Assembly: GCA_025463135.1 (NCBI GenBank)
Contig: JAOAPY010000051.1
Span: 124,001-188,000, forward strand
Source of the DNA: Acidobacteriota bacterium
GTDB lineage: Bacteria > Acidobacteriota > Blastocatellia > Pyrinomonadales > Pyrinomonadaceae
Reading direction: 5' to 3'
DNA: 64,000 nucleotides
The notes beneath the pieces are model-generated. The model saw nothing but the letters and a program-made list of their open reading frames with translations. It searched no databases and was not told where the DNA came from. Of this stretch, positions 8,717 to 19,072 are shown in pieces. Both the position numbers and the translations under genes were made by a program. Every line of letters starts with the position of its first letter. The stretch's first letter is position 1.

Positions 8717-9761
8717 CTTTCATATCCTCCCCTTCCTTGAAATTTTTAATGGCCGAGCATAACAATTGCTGGCGCAACCGCAGACATCTCTTAATAAGTT
8801 CAAGGCGATTGGCACTCATCAACAGCCTAAATTCCTTATCGACAATTAAGATGCTCTTCTCAAGTGCGTCGTTTCTTAGGAATTTTTCAATATTTTGGCG
8901 GTATCCCTCGAAACCCTTCCAGATTAAGCCTATTAAACGAAAAAAATCAACTCTTGGTTCGCCATCCCATCCGAGAGGCGGATTGCATTTCCCGATATAC
9001 CCCTCAAGTAATGGTCGTTTATCGCGCAAAACTCTACCAACATATTCTTCGCTACTATTCCAAAACAAGGCGCGTGCCGTGTCGTAGACAGGCGAAAAAC
9101 GCGGTGAACGGTCTTTCCTCATCGGCACAATAACGCCCCAGTTGTACGGATGACGGTCATTATGTCCGATTAAGGCATCAAACGCCAACATCTCGACAAA
9201 TCCGCGTACAATCGGTGTTTCATGGTCAGGAAAAGCATTACGAATAGCCTCGCAAGTCATTTGAAAACTGAAATACTCGCGCTCGATCTTCTTTTCTGCC
9301 AGTTCCAGATATTCTTCCTTTCCTAAGCACCGCTCGAAAATCTCCGCACCGTGTGTTAATTGCTCTGAATGTCTACGCAAAAAATACTTACTCATAAACC
9401 GCACCTGCCCATCAATCAGCCGTAGCTTAGAATCCGCAATTCTCAAGCGGTAGGTTTGTCCTATCCTCGTAATCAATTGTTCTGTTATGGATTCATTTGG
9501 ATAAAACTTCGAGCCAACCTTAGCAATATAGCTTTCTCTTCGCTGTCTTCGGCTGCGATGTCCATACCGATATTCGTGGTCTGTTGTAAAATCTTTTGGG
9601 GCGTCTCCCATCACAGAAAGGAAAGACACTTTTTCGAGCTCACACCTTCGTAGGGCCGGAACTACTTCCGGCCAGTCAATCTGATAGTCAGCATAGACTT
9701 TTATTGCCTTTTCGGAATTCTCTTTTATTCTGAGTGACGAGATTCGGAGATTTCGGCGCAT
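8706..9761 (-). CDS. HipA-like serine/threonine kinase lacking the N-terminal domain (HipT-like)
   Basis: 351 residues with the HipA kinase core: ATP-binding lysine in YIAKVGSK (about 81), catalytic loop LAFDALIGHNDRHPYNWGV (HNDRH 200-204), and metal-binding aspartate in FSPVYDTA (227). Such kinases phosphorylate tRNA synthetases or other targets and arrest growth; the target here is unknown. I chose the ATG at 9761 over a TTG at 9800 because the TTG lies inside a good -35 box and the promoter's -10 ends 10 bases before the ATG, implying a nearly leaderless transcript. The split arrangement and the following HipS-like gene suggest a toxin-antitoxin pair. Confidence 0.8.
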   Translation of the reverse strand: MRRNLRISSLRIKENSEKAIKVYADYQIDWPEVVPALRRCELEKVSFLSVMGDAPKDFTTDHEYRYGHRSRRQRRESYIAKVGSKFYPNESITEQLITRIGQTYRLRIADSKLRLIDGQVRFMSKYFLRRHSEQLTHGAEIFERCLGKEEYLELAEKKIEREYFSFQMTCEAIRNAFPDHETPIVRGFVEMLAFDALIGHNDRHPYNWGVIVPMRKDRSPRFSPVYDTARALFWNSSEEYVGRVLRDKRPLLEGYIGKCNPPLGWDGEPRVDFFRLIGLIWKGFEGYRQNIEKFLRNDALEKSILIVDKEFRLLMSANRLELIKRCLRLRQQLLCSAIKNFKEGEDMKDAN

Positions 9762-9771
9762 TGGCCAAGTT

Positions 9772-9800
9772 AGTATAGATGAATGTCGGTGGGGTTTCAA
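9772..9800 (-). promoter_or_regulatory. Sigma-70 promoter of the hip-like pair
   Basis: TTGAAA (9800-9795), 17-base spacer, TATACT (9777-9772). Transcription would begin about 3-5 bases before the ATG at 9761, so the mRNA would be essentially leaderless. Confidence 0.7.
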
Positions 9801-9919
9801 AAATCAAGCAGTTCAGAAACACAAGAAATAAGACATTCCCCTCAACTTATGGTCCAAACGGGGTGAAAACTGCCTTAGTCGACCACGTTGTTACGACGGG
9901 ATGGGTGCCAGCGAACGTC

Positions 9920-11101
9920 TTACTGCCGGAACAAAGATGGTGCAGGGGGCGAGGATTTGGGACGTCGTTTCCGCGTGGCTCGCAGCGTACCGTTTTGTAG
10001 AAAACCTACCAGTTCTCCTTTTTCATCCACCACCGCCAGGGCACCGACTCCATTGGTTTGCATCAGCCCGCGTGCATCCTCAAGCATCGCGTTGGGGACT
10101 ACAAACATTTCCGGACTAATCGGTCGCATGACGTCACGCGCGCGTTTTTCTCGCCAACGCTCGCGCGGCAGGGCCTTCAGATCCTGAAGCGCAAGTATTC
10201 CGTGCAGGCGCCGGTCGCGGGCCACGGGAAAACTGGACTGCCGATGCAGCGGAAGAATGGTGTCGATGAAATGACTGATCAGCACATCAGGTTCAAGCGC
10301 AAAAGGAGGAGACATGGCATCGGCAACAGTGGCCAGTCTTAGGTTGCGCCCTTGTCGCACCACACTCAAAGCGGAATCCAACAGGAAAAGGCCGACCAGC
10401 ACGGACCACAGTCCCATAAAATAAGCGCGAAAGTTCGGCGCCACCGCCATGTAAACTCCGAAGAGAATCAAGACAGCTGAGACCAGTACGCCGCAGATAC
10501 CAGCCATCCTCGTGGCTTCGGCCATGTTTCCACTGCGCCGCCAAAGCAGCGCCCGCAAGACACGACCGCCATCGAGCGGATAACCAGGGAACAAATTGAA
10601 AATCGCCAGCAGCAAATTGCCGGCGGCCACCAGGAAGAAAACCGTCACCGTGGTTTGATAACCACCCAGCGACGCAATCTGGGCGCCGAGGAATGCCAGC
10701 ACCGCGAAAAGGAAACTCGCCGCTGGTCCAGCGACAGCGATCCTAAACTCAGCTTTAGGATTCTCTGGCTGGGTCTTCAAGCGAGCCAGGCCGCCGAACG
10801 GGTGAAGTACGATCTCTTCGATCTCAATACCTTCAGCCCGGGCCATCAGCGCGTGGGAGAGCTCATGTCCGAAGACCGACAAGAAGAGTGCAGCTGTTGT
10901 GATGATCCCCAGCGTCCAGGCGGTGAGCGCATCGACGGGAGGCAATATCATGCCGGCCACCTGGATCGGATGATTATGTAGATTGCTCGCGACCAGCCAC
11001 ACGCTTAGCGCAAAGACGGCAAACCAACGATAGTCGATGCGCACCGGAATACCGTAAACGCGTGCGACTGTGATCTTGCGCTTGTAGAAGCTGACGCTCA
11101 T
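9920..11101 (-). CDS. M50 site-2-protease-like metallopeptidase with CBS domains
   Basis: Intramembrane zinc protease of the SpoIVFB-like group. Numbered from the ATG at 11101: several transmembrane helices, zinc motif HELSH (79-83) and the second motif NLFPGYPLDGGRVLRAL that supplies the third ligand, then a soluble tail with two CBS-type segments (DAMSPPFALEPDVLIS... and DVMRPISPEMFVVP...). CBS pairs often sense adenine nucleotides. About 393 residues. An in-frame start 90 bases upstream would add a basic, non-conserved tail; the MSVSFYKRK start fits the family better. Substrates are unknown; proteases of this class release anti-sigma or transcription factors from membranes. Confidence 0.93.
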   Translation of the reverse strand: MSVSFYKRKITVARVYGIPVRIDYRWFAVFALSVWLVASNLHNHPIQVAGMILPPVDALTAWTLGIITTAALFLSVFGHELSHALMARAEGIEIEEIVLHPFGGLARLKTQPENPKAEFRIAVAGPAASFLFAVLAFLGAQIASLGGYQTTVTVFFLVAAGNLLLAIFNLFPGYPLDGGRVLRALLWRRSGNMAEATRMAGICGVLVSAVLILFGVYMAVAPNFRAYFMGLWSVLVGLFLLDSALSVVRQGRNLRLATVADAMSPPFALEPDVLISHFIDTILPLHRQSSFPVARDRRLHGILALQDLKALPRERWREKRARDVMRPISPEMFVVPNAMLEDARGLMQTNGVGALAVVDEKGELVGFLQNGTLRATRKRRPKSSPPAPSLFRQ

Positions 11102-11250
11102 TCGAGGATGCCCATAGTCTGGCCTCACAGCTCCGAAGCTTTGCATGATTCGTTTAGAAAGGGCACCACTGTCCCAACGTCTGGCGGACAAGTCCGCTCT
11201 CTCTAAACTGAAGGGTCTAATAATTTACGCTACCAGCGAAAACGGCTTCT

Positions 11251-12357
11251 CTATTCTTCAAAGACCATGGCGTCGGGCTCCAGCAGCAAGTGCGGCTCAG
11301 TGCGCGCCACGCGCCTGAGTAACAGAGGCTCATCGAACATCTGCGAAAGGCCGCGGACGATGGCAAAGCGCGGCGCGTCCGCAACACGGATCGTCAGATC
11401 CAGTTCCTTTTGCAGATAGGGTCCCAGGCCATCAAGCAGCGCGCCACCCCCGGTGAGAATTACACCACGATCATAGATATCGCCGGACACTTCCGGCGGT
11501 AAATCAGTCAACGTCGTTCGCACTTCTTCGGCTATCCGGCGAACAATTGGCTGCGTGACCTGGTAAACTTCGGCGGCCGTCACATCCACCGCGCCCGGCG
11601 CCCCAGTTTGAACGTCGCGTCCACGTACATTGACTTTTTGTTGGGTATCTCTTGGCTCGATTGCTGAACTTAGTTCGAGCTTTAGCCGCTCAGCCGTGGA
11701 AACTCCGATCGTGAGGCCGCGATGGCGACGCACAAAATCCATAATAGCCGCGTCAATATCAGAGCTGCCGAGCCGTTCGGCCCGCGAGCTGATGATCGAT
11801 CCGCTGATAATCGTGGCCACATTCGTGGTGTTACCGCCGATGTCGACGACGGCAGCAGCGGTTGCATCATCCACTGGTACGCCGGCCCCCACTGCCGCTG
11901 CCAACCCCTCTTCGACCATGTAAACGCGCCCGATGTGCGCTTCTTCGGCAGCTGTCAACAAGGCCCGCTGTTCGACCTGAGTTACACCCGACAAGACACT
12001 CATGATTGCCCGGCGGCTGACGTGCGAGATGCCGCTGCGCGCTTCCTTAACGAAATGGTCGAGCATTGCGCGGGTCCGTTCAAAGTCAGCTACCACTCCG
12101 TCGATGAGGGGAGCAATGACGGTTACATCTCGCGCTTCCCGCCCCTGCATCTTGCGCGCTTCATTTCCGACGGCAATCACTTCGCCGCTGATCTTGTTGA
12201 CGGCGATTACCGATGGTTCGTCAACGATCACCCCCCGACCTCGCACTGCAATGATGGTGCTCGCCGATCCCATATCGATCGCCATGGAATCGGAAACCAG
12301 ATTGCGCAAAGCCGCCAGCCCCAGGAATGACGCAGTTTTTCTTCTTAGGAATGACAT
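11251..12357 (-). CDS. mreB: MreB/Mbl-type actin-like protein
   Basis: Bacterial actin that guides side-wall peptidoglycan synthesis. 368 residues; phosphate-1 loop AIDMGSASTIIAV (26-38), VVDIGGNTTNVATI (phosphate 2), and ILTGGGALLDGLG (adenosine pocket). The sequence is fairly divergent from canonical MreB (typical is about 345 residues), and no mreC/mreD follow, so it may be a second paralogue. The FHA-GAF-cyclase gene lies about 110 bases upstream on the same strand and could share a transcript. Confidence 0.9.
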   Translation of the reverse strand: MSFLRRKTASFLGLAALRNLVSDSMAIDMGSASTIIAVRGRGVIVDEPSVIAVNKISGEVIAVGNEARKMQGREARDVTVIAPLIDGVVADFERTRAMLDHFVKEARSGISHVSRRAIMSVLSGVTQVEQRALLTAAEEAHIGRVYMVEEGLAAAVGAGVPVDDATAAAVVDIGGNTTNVATIISGSIISSRAERLGSSDIDAAIMDFVRRHRGLTIGVSTAERLKLELSSAIEPRDTQQKVNVRGRDVQTGAPGAVDVTAAEVYQVTQPIVRRIAEEVRTTLTDLPPEVSGDIYDRGVILTGGGALLDGLGPYLQKELDLTIRVADAPRFAIVRGLSQMFDEPLLLRRVARTEPHLLLEPDAMVFEE

Positions 12358-12466
12358 GGATCTTTAAAGCTACGGGAGAAAATGTGGCAGGCCCGTGCTA
12401 TGTCGTTAGGAACTTTCACACCGGAACCCACGGACGGGGACGCCCGGGCCACACTTTTTCTGTTGT

Positions 12467-14164
12467 TCACACTGATGACACTTCCTTGTTCGACCCTGAA
12501 CTCGATAGAGCGCCACTCGACTTTTGCCAGTCAACCTCCCATAAGACCACTGGCTGTTGCCTGTTCTTCACATTGATCGGTTCGCGCGTTTTGAGTTTGT
12601 AGCGGCCGCGTGACAATTTGGCGGTGGCATCGCTGATGAGAATCTCTCCGCCTTTGGAATTTGATTCCAAACGCGAAGCTGTATTCACTACATCGCCGAT
12701 GGCCGTGTACTCCGATCGCCGCTCTGACCCGATGTAACCCACGGTCGCTTCACCGGTGTGCAAACCGATGCCGACACCAATTTCCGGCAATCCCTCGTCT
12801 CGCAATTCCTGATTGATACCGATGATCCGTCGTTGCATGGCCACCGCTGCATTGACCGCATTTGCGGCGTCCTGTGGCGTGGTCGTAGGTGCGCCGAACA
12901 AGGCCATCAAGCCATCGCCCAAATACTTATCGAGAGTCCCGCCATGGGCAAAAATAATGTCCGTCATGGCCGAGAAGTAGCGGTTGAGCAGATTGACGAT
13001 TTTCTCTGGCGGCGCATGCTCAGAGATGCGCGTAAAGCCGCGAATGTCAGCAAAGAGCACGGTTATTGTCTGATTGACGCCGCCCAACTTGAACGAGTCC
13101 GGATTCTCGAGCATTTGCTTTACGACATACTCGGGAAGAAAACGACTATAGTTCGCTCGCGCTACTTCTTCGCGCGCCAGCCGTTCGTGGGCGCGCGCGT
13201 TCTCGACGGCGATCGCCGTTTGCGCCGCAACCGCGCTGATCAGCTCCAGGTCATCGGGTTTGAACGACGCGAATGGATCCAGCCGGTCCGCATAAAGCGC
13301 TCCGTGCACTCGCGTCTCAGAGACCAGTGGGGCGCAAATCGTCGAGCGGACTCCCTGCGAAACAATTGAATCGACTCCGGCAAACTGCTCGTCGGCGGCG
13401 GCATCCTGCGACAGCAGGGCCACGCGATCCTTCATGACCTTCCGGGTGATGGTCCGGCCAATCGTCAGCCGGCGGGCGTGCGCTTCGAGTTTTTCGTCTC
13501 GCGCCCGTGTCGCAATGGGCGTAAGTTTCACGTCTTCCAGATTGTCTGAGTTGGTTACATCCGCCAGCAACGCGACCACTCGATCGGCCGGCGTCGATCG
13601 GAAAATAATGTCCGTGGCTTTCGCGAAAATCGCATTCAGGTCAAAGACTGAGCCGAGCGTTTTGCTCATCTCGTAGAGCGCCGCGAGAATATTTGCTTTT
13701 CGCTGCAGCGCCTCGAGCACTTTGTCCCGTGCCGGCCCTACATCGGGTTTTGAGCGCAGCATGGTGCTCATTACGTCGTTGGCGGAAATCAGCAGCTGGG
13801 TGTGGCCCAGTGGTTTGTCGTCATAGCGAACATCGGTCCGTTCCTCAGCCTGCTGTTCAAAGCGCAACGTGCTGGCCCCGATGGTTACCCGATCGCCATT
13901 CTTCAAAGGTTGTTCGTAACGGGGCTCGCCATTGATGAAGACTTTATTCGCACTCCTTTTGAGCTGACCGTTAATGATCGCACCGTCGATCATGATAAAC
14001 GAGCCATCATCGCCGGAGTTGACGTGGGCGTGATAACGAGAGGCGCGGGGGTCATCCAGCACCACTACATTGTCCGGCGCGCGCCCAATCGTGCACGAAG
14101 CCTGCGGCGCCAGAACGAACTCCCATTGGCGTCCGCTCGCATCTGTAATTTTGAGAAGTGCCAT
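12467..14164 (-). CDS. FHA-GAF class III adenylate cyclase
   Basis: 565-residue cytoplasmic signalling protein. FHA domain about residues 22-103 (SCTIGRAPDN, ASRYHAHV), GAF domain about 160-325, and a class III cyclase catalytic domain about 360-550. Metal-binding aspartates are D373 (LFADIRGF) and D417 (LGDGLMALFG); K413 and D491 are the pair that selects adenine over guanine; N494 and R498 supply the transition-state residues (DVVNTASRLE). It is therefore predicted to be a fully active adenylate cyclase with phospho-peptide and small-ligand or dimer inputs. Located next to mreB. Confidence 0.94.
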   Translation of the reverse strand: MALLKITDASGRQWEFVLAPQASCTIGRAPDNVVVLDDPRASRYHAHVNSGDDGSFIMIDGAIINGQLKRSANKVFINGEPRYEQPLKNGDRVTIGASTLRFEQQAEERTDVRYDDKPLGHTQLLISANDVMSTMLRSKPDVGPARDKVLEALQRKANILAALYEMSKTLGSVFDLNAIFAKATDIIFRSTPADRVVALLADVTNSDNLEDVKLTPIATRARDEKLEAHARRLTIGRTITRKVMKDRVALLSQDAAADEQFAGVDSIVSQGVRSTICAPLVSETRVHGALYADRLDPFASFKPDDLELISAVAAQTAIAVENARAHERLAREEVARANYSRFLPEYVVKQMLENPDSFKLGGVNQTITVLFADIRGFTRISEHAPPEKIVNLLNRYFSAMTDIIFAHGGTLDKYLGDGLMALFGAPTTTPQDAANAVNAAVAMQRRIIGINQELRDEGLPEIGVGIGLHTGEATVGYIGSERRSEYTAIGDVVNTASRLESNSKGGEILISDATAKLSRGRYKLKTREPINVKNRQQPVVLWEVDWQKSSGALSSSGSNKEVSSV

Positions 14165-14807
14165 GAAGAAACAGAAGCTGGTCCGGTTTCGGCCACCTTT
14201 TCCTGCGCGTCAGCCCTGCTGACCCAATCCACTCGGCCGAAATAATTCTACAACAACCCGCGTTTGATCCTAGCAGTACACCGTTAAGCTGACAACTAAC
14301 CTCCAATACGAGCTTCATGGTAGTTTCGCTACTTATGCGATCAGCGAAATTTATTTGCGCGGGCGAAATCAAAACAAAATTTTTCTTTCCCACACGGGCA
14401 GCGGCGTTGGATTGGACGCAGCTCGGAGTTTCGAAAGGGGAATTTCCTGGCCGATTCAAAAACGAACTTTACGTCGGTATTCTTCCATCCAGCGGGCTTT
14501 CACTCAATGTTATTCCGTTCTGCGCAGCCGGCTCTTGCGCCAGCCGGCAGCCTTTTGAGCGATTGTTGGTGTGGTCATCGACGACGAATCGCTCAGCACG
14601 AAAGGCGGCATTGTCAAGGTCGCCCTTTGCTCTTCTTTTCACTTGTTGTCTCCGACCTTACAAAGCCTTGACGCTTAAGAAGAGCCCTTGCTAGACTCAA
14701 TTCACAGTCTAATTGAATCGACGCAAGCTGCGTCCAAACAAGGGGTTCCCCCCAGACCCGCGCGTGCGGCGCAGTCTGATTTTTGCAAATTCGATGGAGG
14801 TGCTGTG
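14165..14807. other. Divergent intergenic region cyclase/carD
   Basis: A 640-base spacer between the leftward cyclase gene and the rightward carD gene. Apart from a candidate carD promoter (14668-14697) and a short inverted repeat just after it (TCAATT/AATTGA, 14697-14716) I see nothing convincing. Open frames here lack family resemblance and ribosome binding sites. Confidence 0.45.
14668..14697 (+). promoter_or_regulatory. Candidate carD promoter
   Basis: TTGACG (14668-14673), 18-base spacer, TAGACT (14692-14697). It would give a leader of about 100 bases before the GTG start of carD. Confidence 0.4.
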
Positions 14808-15353
14808 GTGGGCTTTAGAATCGGCCAAAAGGTCGTATATCCAAATCACGGGATCGGAACCATCGAGCAGATTGAACAGAAGCAAATAGGCGCAACCCTG
14901 CTGCCCTTTTATACGCTTCGTCTTGCTGCTAACAACTCGCTGGTACTTGTTCCGGTCCCCAATGCTTCAGAAGTTGGCCTTCGCGCCCCAATCTCTTCGG
15001 GTGAGTGTGAACTGCTCCTCAAGACCCTGGCAGATGATTTCTCGTCCCCCGCGAATGATTGGAAAGATCGCTTTAAGGATTTCTCAGAAAAGATGCGCAC
15101 CGGCGACATCTTTGAAGTGGCAAATGTGCTCAAACATCTTACCTACTTGAGTCACACCAAACCACTGTCGTTTCGCGAGCAGCGCATGCTCGAGCGCTCC
15201 CGCTACCTTGTGATTTCCGAACTGGCTGCGGTTTGCCGCCAGCCAGAGTGCAACGTCACTCCCCGGGTTGAAGATGCCCTGGCGCGCGCTTGTGTAAAAC
15301 ACAATAAGCGCCCGGCCAAGGTCACTGCCGCCGGGGCCGTTGCGGGTCACTGA
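14808..15353 (+). CDS. CarD-family transcription regulator
   Basis: RNA polymerase-binding regulator that stabilises open promoter complexes, often at rRNA promoters. 181 residues from the GTG at 14808, chosen because GGAGGT ends 6 bases upstream and because the protein then begins MGFRIGQKVVYPNHGIGTIEQI, the canonical CarD N-terminus. The RNAP-interaction Tudor-like domain spans about 1-60, followed by a helical DNA-binding domain (LKHLTYLSHTKPLSFREQRMLERSRYLVISELA). A GTG directly upstream (14805) is the alternative start. Single-gene unit. Confidence 0.92.
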   Translation: MGFRIGQKVVYPNHGIGTIEQIEQKQIGATLLPFYTLRLAANNSLVLVPVPNASEVGLRAPISSGECELLLKTLADDFSSPANDWKDRFKDFSEKMRTGDIFEVANVLKHLTYLSHTKPLSFREQRMLERSRYLVISELAAVCRQPECNVTPRVEDALARACVKHNKRPAKVTAAGAVAGH

Positions 15354-15523
15354 ACGGAAATCGTTTCGGTTCTGGACGTAACTCTAACAAGTCAGTCATT
15401 CCCTCGCGCAGGCCAGCTCCGCGAAGCTCCTACGTGTGTGCGCCGACTCGGTGTGTTCATGCCGAGAATGCCCGCATGGTATGATTTGTGCGGATTCTGG
15501 CTTTTCTTCTCCTCCCTGTTTAA

Positions 15524-16969
15524 GTGATGATCGAACCTGACAGTTATTGCGCTGCCGTTCAGTCCGTAGGACTCGTTCTGGGCGAATCGATGTCCCTCAC
15601 GGGCATCTCTCTAAAACTTCTTGCCGTGCTCGCGCTGGTCGCGGCGAATGGTTATTTCGTGACGGCAGAGTTTGCTCTCGTTTCCGTGCGCCGCACCAAA
15701 CTCGAAGCGCGCGCGGCATCCGGCAGCAAGCAGGCACGCGCGGCGCTTGTACTGCTCGACAATCCCACCCTGCTGATCTCGGCTACGCAACTGGGAGTTA
15801 CGCTGGCATCGCTGGCTCTGGGCTGGGCCGGTGAACCCACAATCGCGGGACTGCTGGAACCCCTGGCATCGATGATCGCCCCGACCGGACGGGCCGCGGC
15901 GATCGCGCACGTAATCGCAATCGTGATTGCGTTTTCCGCCATCACCTTTCTGCATATCGTCCTGGGCGAATTGATGCCGAAAATGGTCGCCCTGGAAAGG
16001 GCGGAAAGTGTGGCCCTGGTCTGTGCCCGGCCGCTGCAACTCTTCGCCACTGCCTTTCAATCACCACTGTGGCTCTTCAACACCACGGGTAACTACCTGG
16101 GTCGTTTACTGGGCCTGAATTCGACCCTTGAGCATGCGTCTGTTTACACGGAAGCCGAACTAAGACAGCTGGTTGATATCGCGCGCGACCAGGGTCACCT
16201 GCGCGCTGAAGAGCGACGTTTGATCCATCGCGTTTTCGAGTTTTCCGACACGCTTGTGCGCGAGGCAATGATACCGCGCACGGCCATGGCCGCGATTCCC
16301 AACGATTGTTCACTCGAACAAATAACCGAAGCTTTTGGTAAACATCGCTACTCTCGCTTGCCTGTTTATCGCGATTCGCTGGACGATGTCGTCGGCTTCA
16401 TCCATAGCAAAGACGTCATGCCCTACATTGTAAAGCCCGAGCAATTCCGGCTCGAGGAAGTAATGCAACCGCCGCTTTTTCTTCCCGATACGGCACGACT
16501 TGAAGACGTCCTGCGGCAGATGCAAAAGGCAAAAGTGCACTTTGCTTTCGTGGTCGATGAACATGGGGGCTTGGAAGGCATCATCACGCTGGAAGATCTG
16601 CTCGAAGAGATCGTGGGTGAGATTTCAGATGAACACGACGAAGAAGTGCGCGAACAAATCCAGCCGCTCGGGCCACGCAAGTATCTATTGGATGGCGGCC
16701 TGGCAGTGCGCGATCTGAATCGTAAACTCAAACTGGCCGTGCCTGAATCGGACAAGTACACGACCATAGGGGGCTTTCTAATGACGGTCGCGGGCCACGT
16801 GCTCAAGCCCGGAGAGCTGGTTCCATACAACGATCATCTGTTTCGTGTTGAGCGAGTTGAGCGCCGCCGCGTGATGCGCGTCTCGCTGGAACTGCCGGAG
16901 CGGAAGGAAGAATCAGAAGCGAATGCGTCTGCGTCGGCCTCATCCGCCGTGGCGGAATCGCGACGCTAA
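15524..16969 (+). CDS. CNNM/CorC (HlyC) family membrane protein
   Basis: 481 residues. N-terminal DUF21/CNNM transmembrane domain (about 25-200; VTAEFALVSVRRTKLE, ISATQLGVTLASLALGW, VLGELMPKMVALERAE), a cytoplasmic CBS pair (about 215-345; VREAMIPRTAM, SRLPVYRDSLDDVVGFIHSKD, HGGLEGIITLEDLLEEIVGEI) and the CorC_HlyC C-terminal domain (about 365-445). Family members are linked to Mg2+ or other ion homeostasis; the haemolysin name is historical. The GTG/ATG at 15524 could be replaced by an ATG at 15590 (MSLTGISLK), which removes a poorly conserved N-terminus. The tail after 450 is low-complexity (S/A/E). Confidence 0.93.
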   Translation: MMIEPDSYCAAVQSVGLVLGESMSLTGISLKLLAVLALVAANGYFVTAEFALVSVRRTKLEARAASGSKQARAALVLLDNPTLLISATQLGVTLASLALGWAGEPTIAGLLEPLASMIAPTGRAAAIAHVIAIVIAFSAITFLHIVLGELMPKMVALERAESVALVCARPLQLFATAFQSPLWLFNTTGNYLGRLLGLNSTLEHASVYTEAELRQLVDIARDQGHLRAEERRLIHRVFEFSDTLVREAMIPRTAMAAIPNDCSLEQITEAFGKHRYSRLPVYRDSLDDVVGFIHSKDVMPYIVKPEQFRLEEVMQPPLFLPDTARLEDVLRQMQKAKVHFAFVVDEHGGLEGIITLEDLLEEIVGEISDEHDEEVREQIQPLGPRKYLLDGGLAVRDLNRKLKLAVPESDKYTTIGGFLMTVAGHVLKPGELVPYNDHLFRVERVERRRVMRVSLELPERKEESEANASASASSAVAESRR

Positions 16970-17067
16970 GATGGGTTCTTAAGCAACATGAAAATCCAGC
17001 TTTACCGCGGCAGCGGCCGTTGATAAATCGTGTGACTTGGGTTTCAATTGCACGAAAGAGGTGAACT

Positions 17068-17265
17068 ATGGGAACTCCCGCACAAAACGTCATTGCTACA
17101 TTCGACCAATTGCCGGACACTGAAAAGAAGGAAGTCGCGGCAGCTATTTTACGGCGCACGCTGCAAGTCGAATTTCCACCTCTCTCTGACGACGAACTCG
17201 TCCTGGGCGCAGAGCAAATATTCTCGGAGCTTGATCGGAGAGAGGCAGAGGATGCCCGATCCTAA
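17068..17265 (+). CDS. Putative antitoxin of MazF-like toxin
   Basis: 65-residue acidic helical protein resembling short addiction-module antitoxins (QLPDTEKKEVAAAILRR, then LSDDELVLGAEQIFSELDRREAEDA). Shine-Dalgarno AGAGGTG precedes the ATG. Its end overlaps the toxin start by 14 bases, the usual arrangement for coupled antitoxin-toxin pairs. No obvious DNA-binding fold is visible. Confidence 0.75.
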   Translation: MGTPAQNVIATFDQLPDTEKKEVAAAILRRTLQVEFPPLSDDELVLGAEQIFSELDRREAEDARS

Positions 17266-17566
17266 TCGTGGTGAAGTCTGGCTGGTTGACTTGGGCTATG
17301 CGGCAAAAGTTCGCCCCTGCTTGGTGTTGAGCATTCCGGCTGCCGACGAAGATAGAGCTTTAACTACATTAGTTCCACACACAACCAGTACGCGTGCTTC
17401 AAGGTTCGAGGTTGTTGTTAAGGTCCCGTTCTTGAGGGAAGGAGCCTTTGACGCGCAAAATCTGGTGACCATTCCACACGCAAAGCTGATTCGCAAGTTG
17501 GGAACATTGCAGTCCGGACAACTTTCTTCCGTTGAAGGCGTGGTTCGCTTTTGGCTCGGTCTATAA
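17252..17566 (+). CDS. MazF/PemK-type endoribonuclease toxin
   Basis: 104-residue toxin with the MazF fold signature: RGEVWLVDLGYAAKVRPCLVLS at the N-terminus (R-G-E/D-V-W and the K-x-R-P-x-L-V-L motif of the active site), VPHTTSTRASRFEVVV in the middle and VTIPHAKLIRKLGTL near the end. Family members cleave mRNA at short motifs. The ATG at 17252 is preceded by GAGGCAGAGG inside the antitoxin gene; upstream in-frame sequence only shadows the antitoxin. Confidence 0.88.
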   Translation: MPDPNRGEVWLVDLGYAAKVRPCLVLSIPAADEDRALTTLVPHTTSTRASRFEVVVKVPFLREGAFDAQNLVTIPHAKLIRKLGTLQSGQLSSVEGVVRFWLGL

Positions 17567-18940
<1,374 letters not shown>

Positions 18941-18945
18941 TCTTT

Positions 18946-19060
18946 CCCGCAGAGACGCAATGCTCGCAAGGGGAACCACAGCCGCGAGTACCTCGACCGA
19001 GCAGCGTTTCTGTTATTTTCCTTTGCACCTTTGCACCTTTGCGCCTTTGCGGAAAAATCT
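18946..19060. repeat. Decayed inverted repeat of the CTTTGCG/CGCAAAG type
   Basis: The left arm CCCGCAGAGACGCAATGC and the right arm CCTTTGCACCTTTGCGCC plus TTTGCGG are imperfect inverted partners. A much better preserved copy lies at 43149-43233, and a single arm lies inside the cupin gene (about 43800-43836). It fills the eno-GNAT gap. Confidence 0.55.
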
Positions 19061-19072
19061 CTTACCACCACG

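Noticed and set aside
10655-10981. 108-codon plus-strand gene opposite the M50 protease
   Set aside because: Antisense to the conserved protease core.
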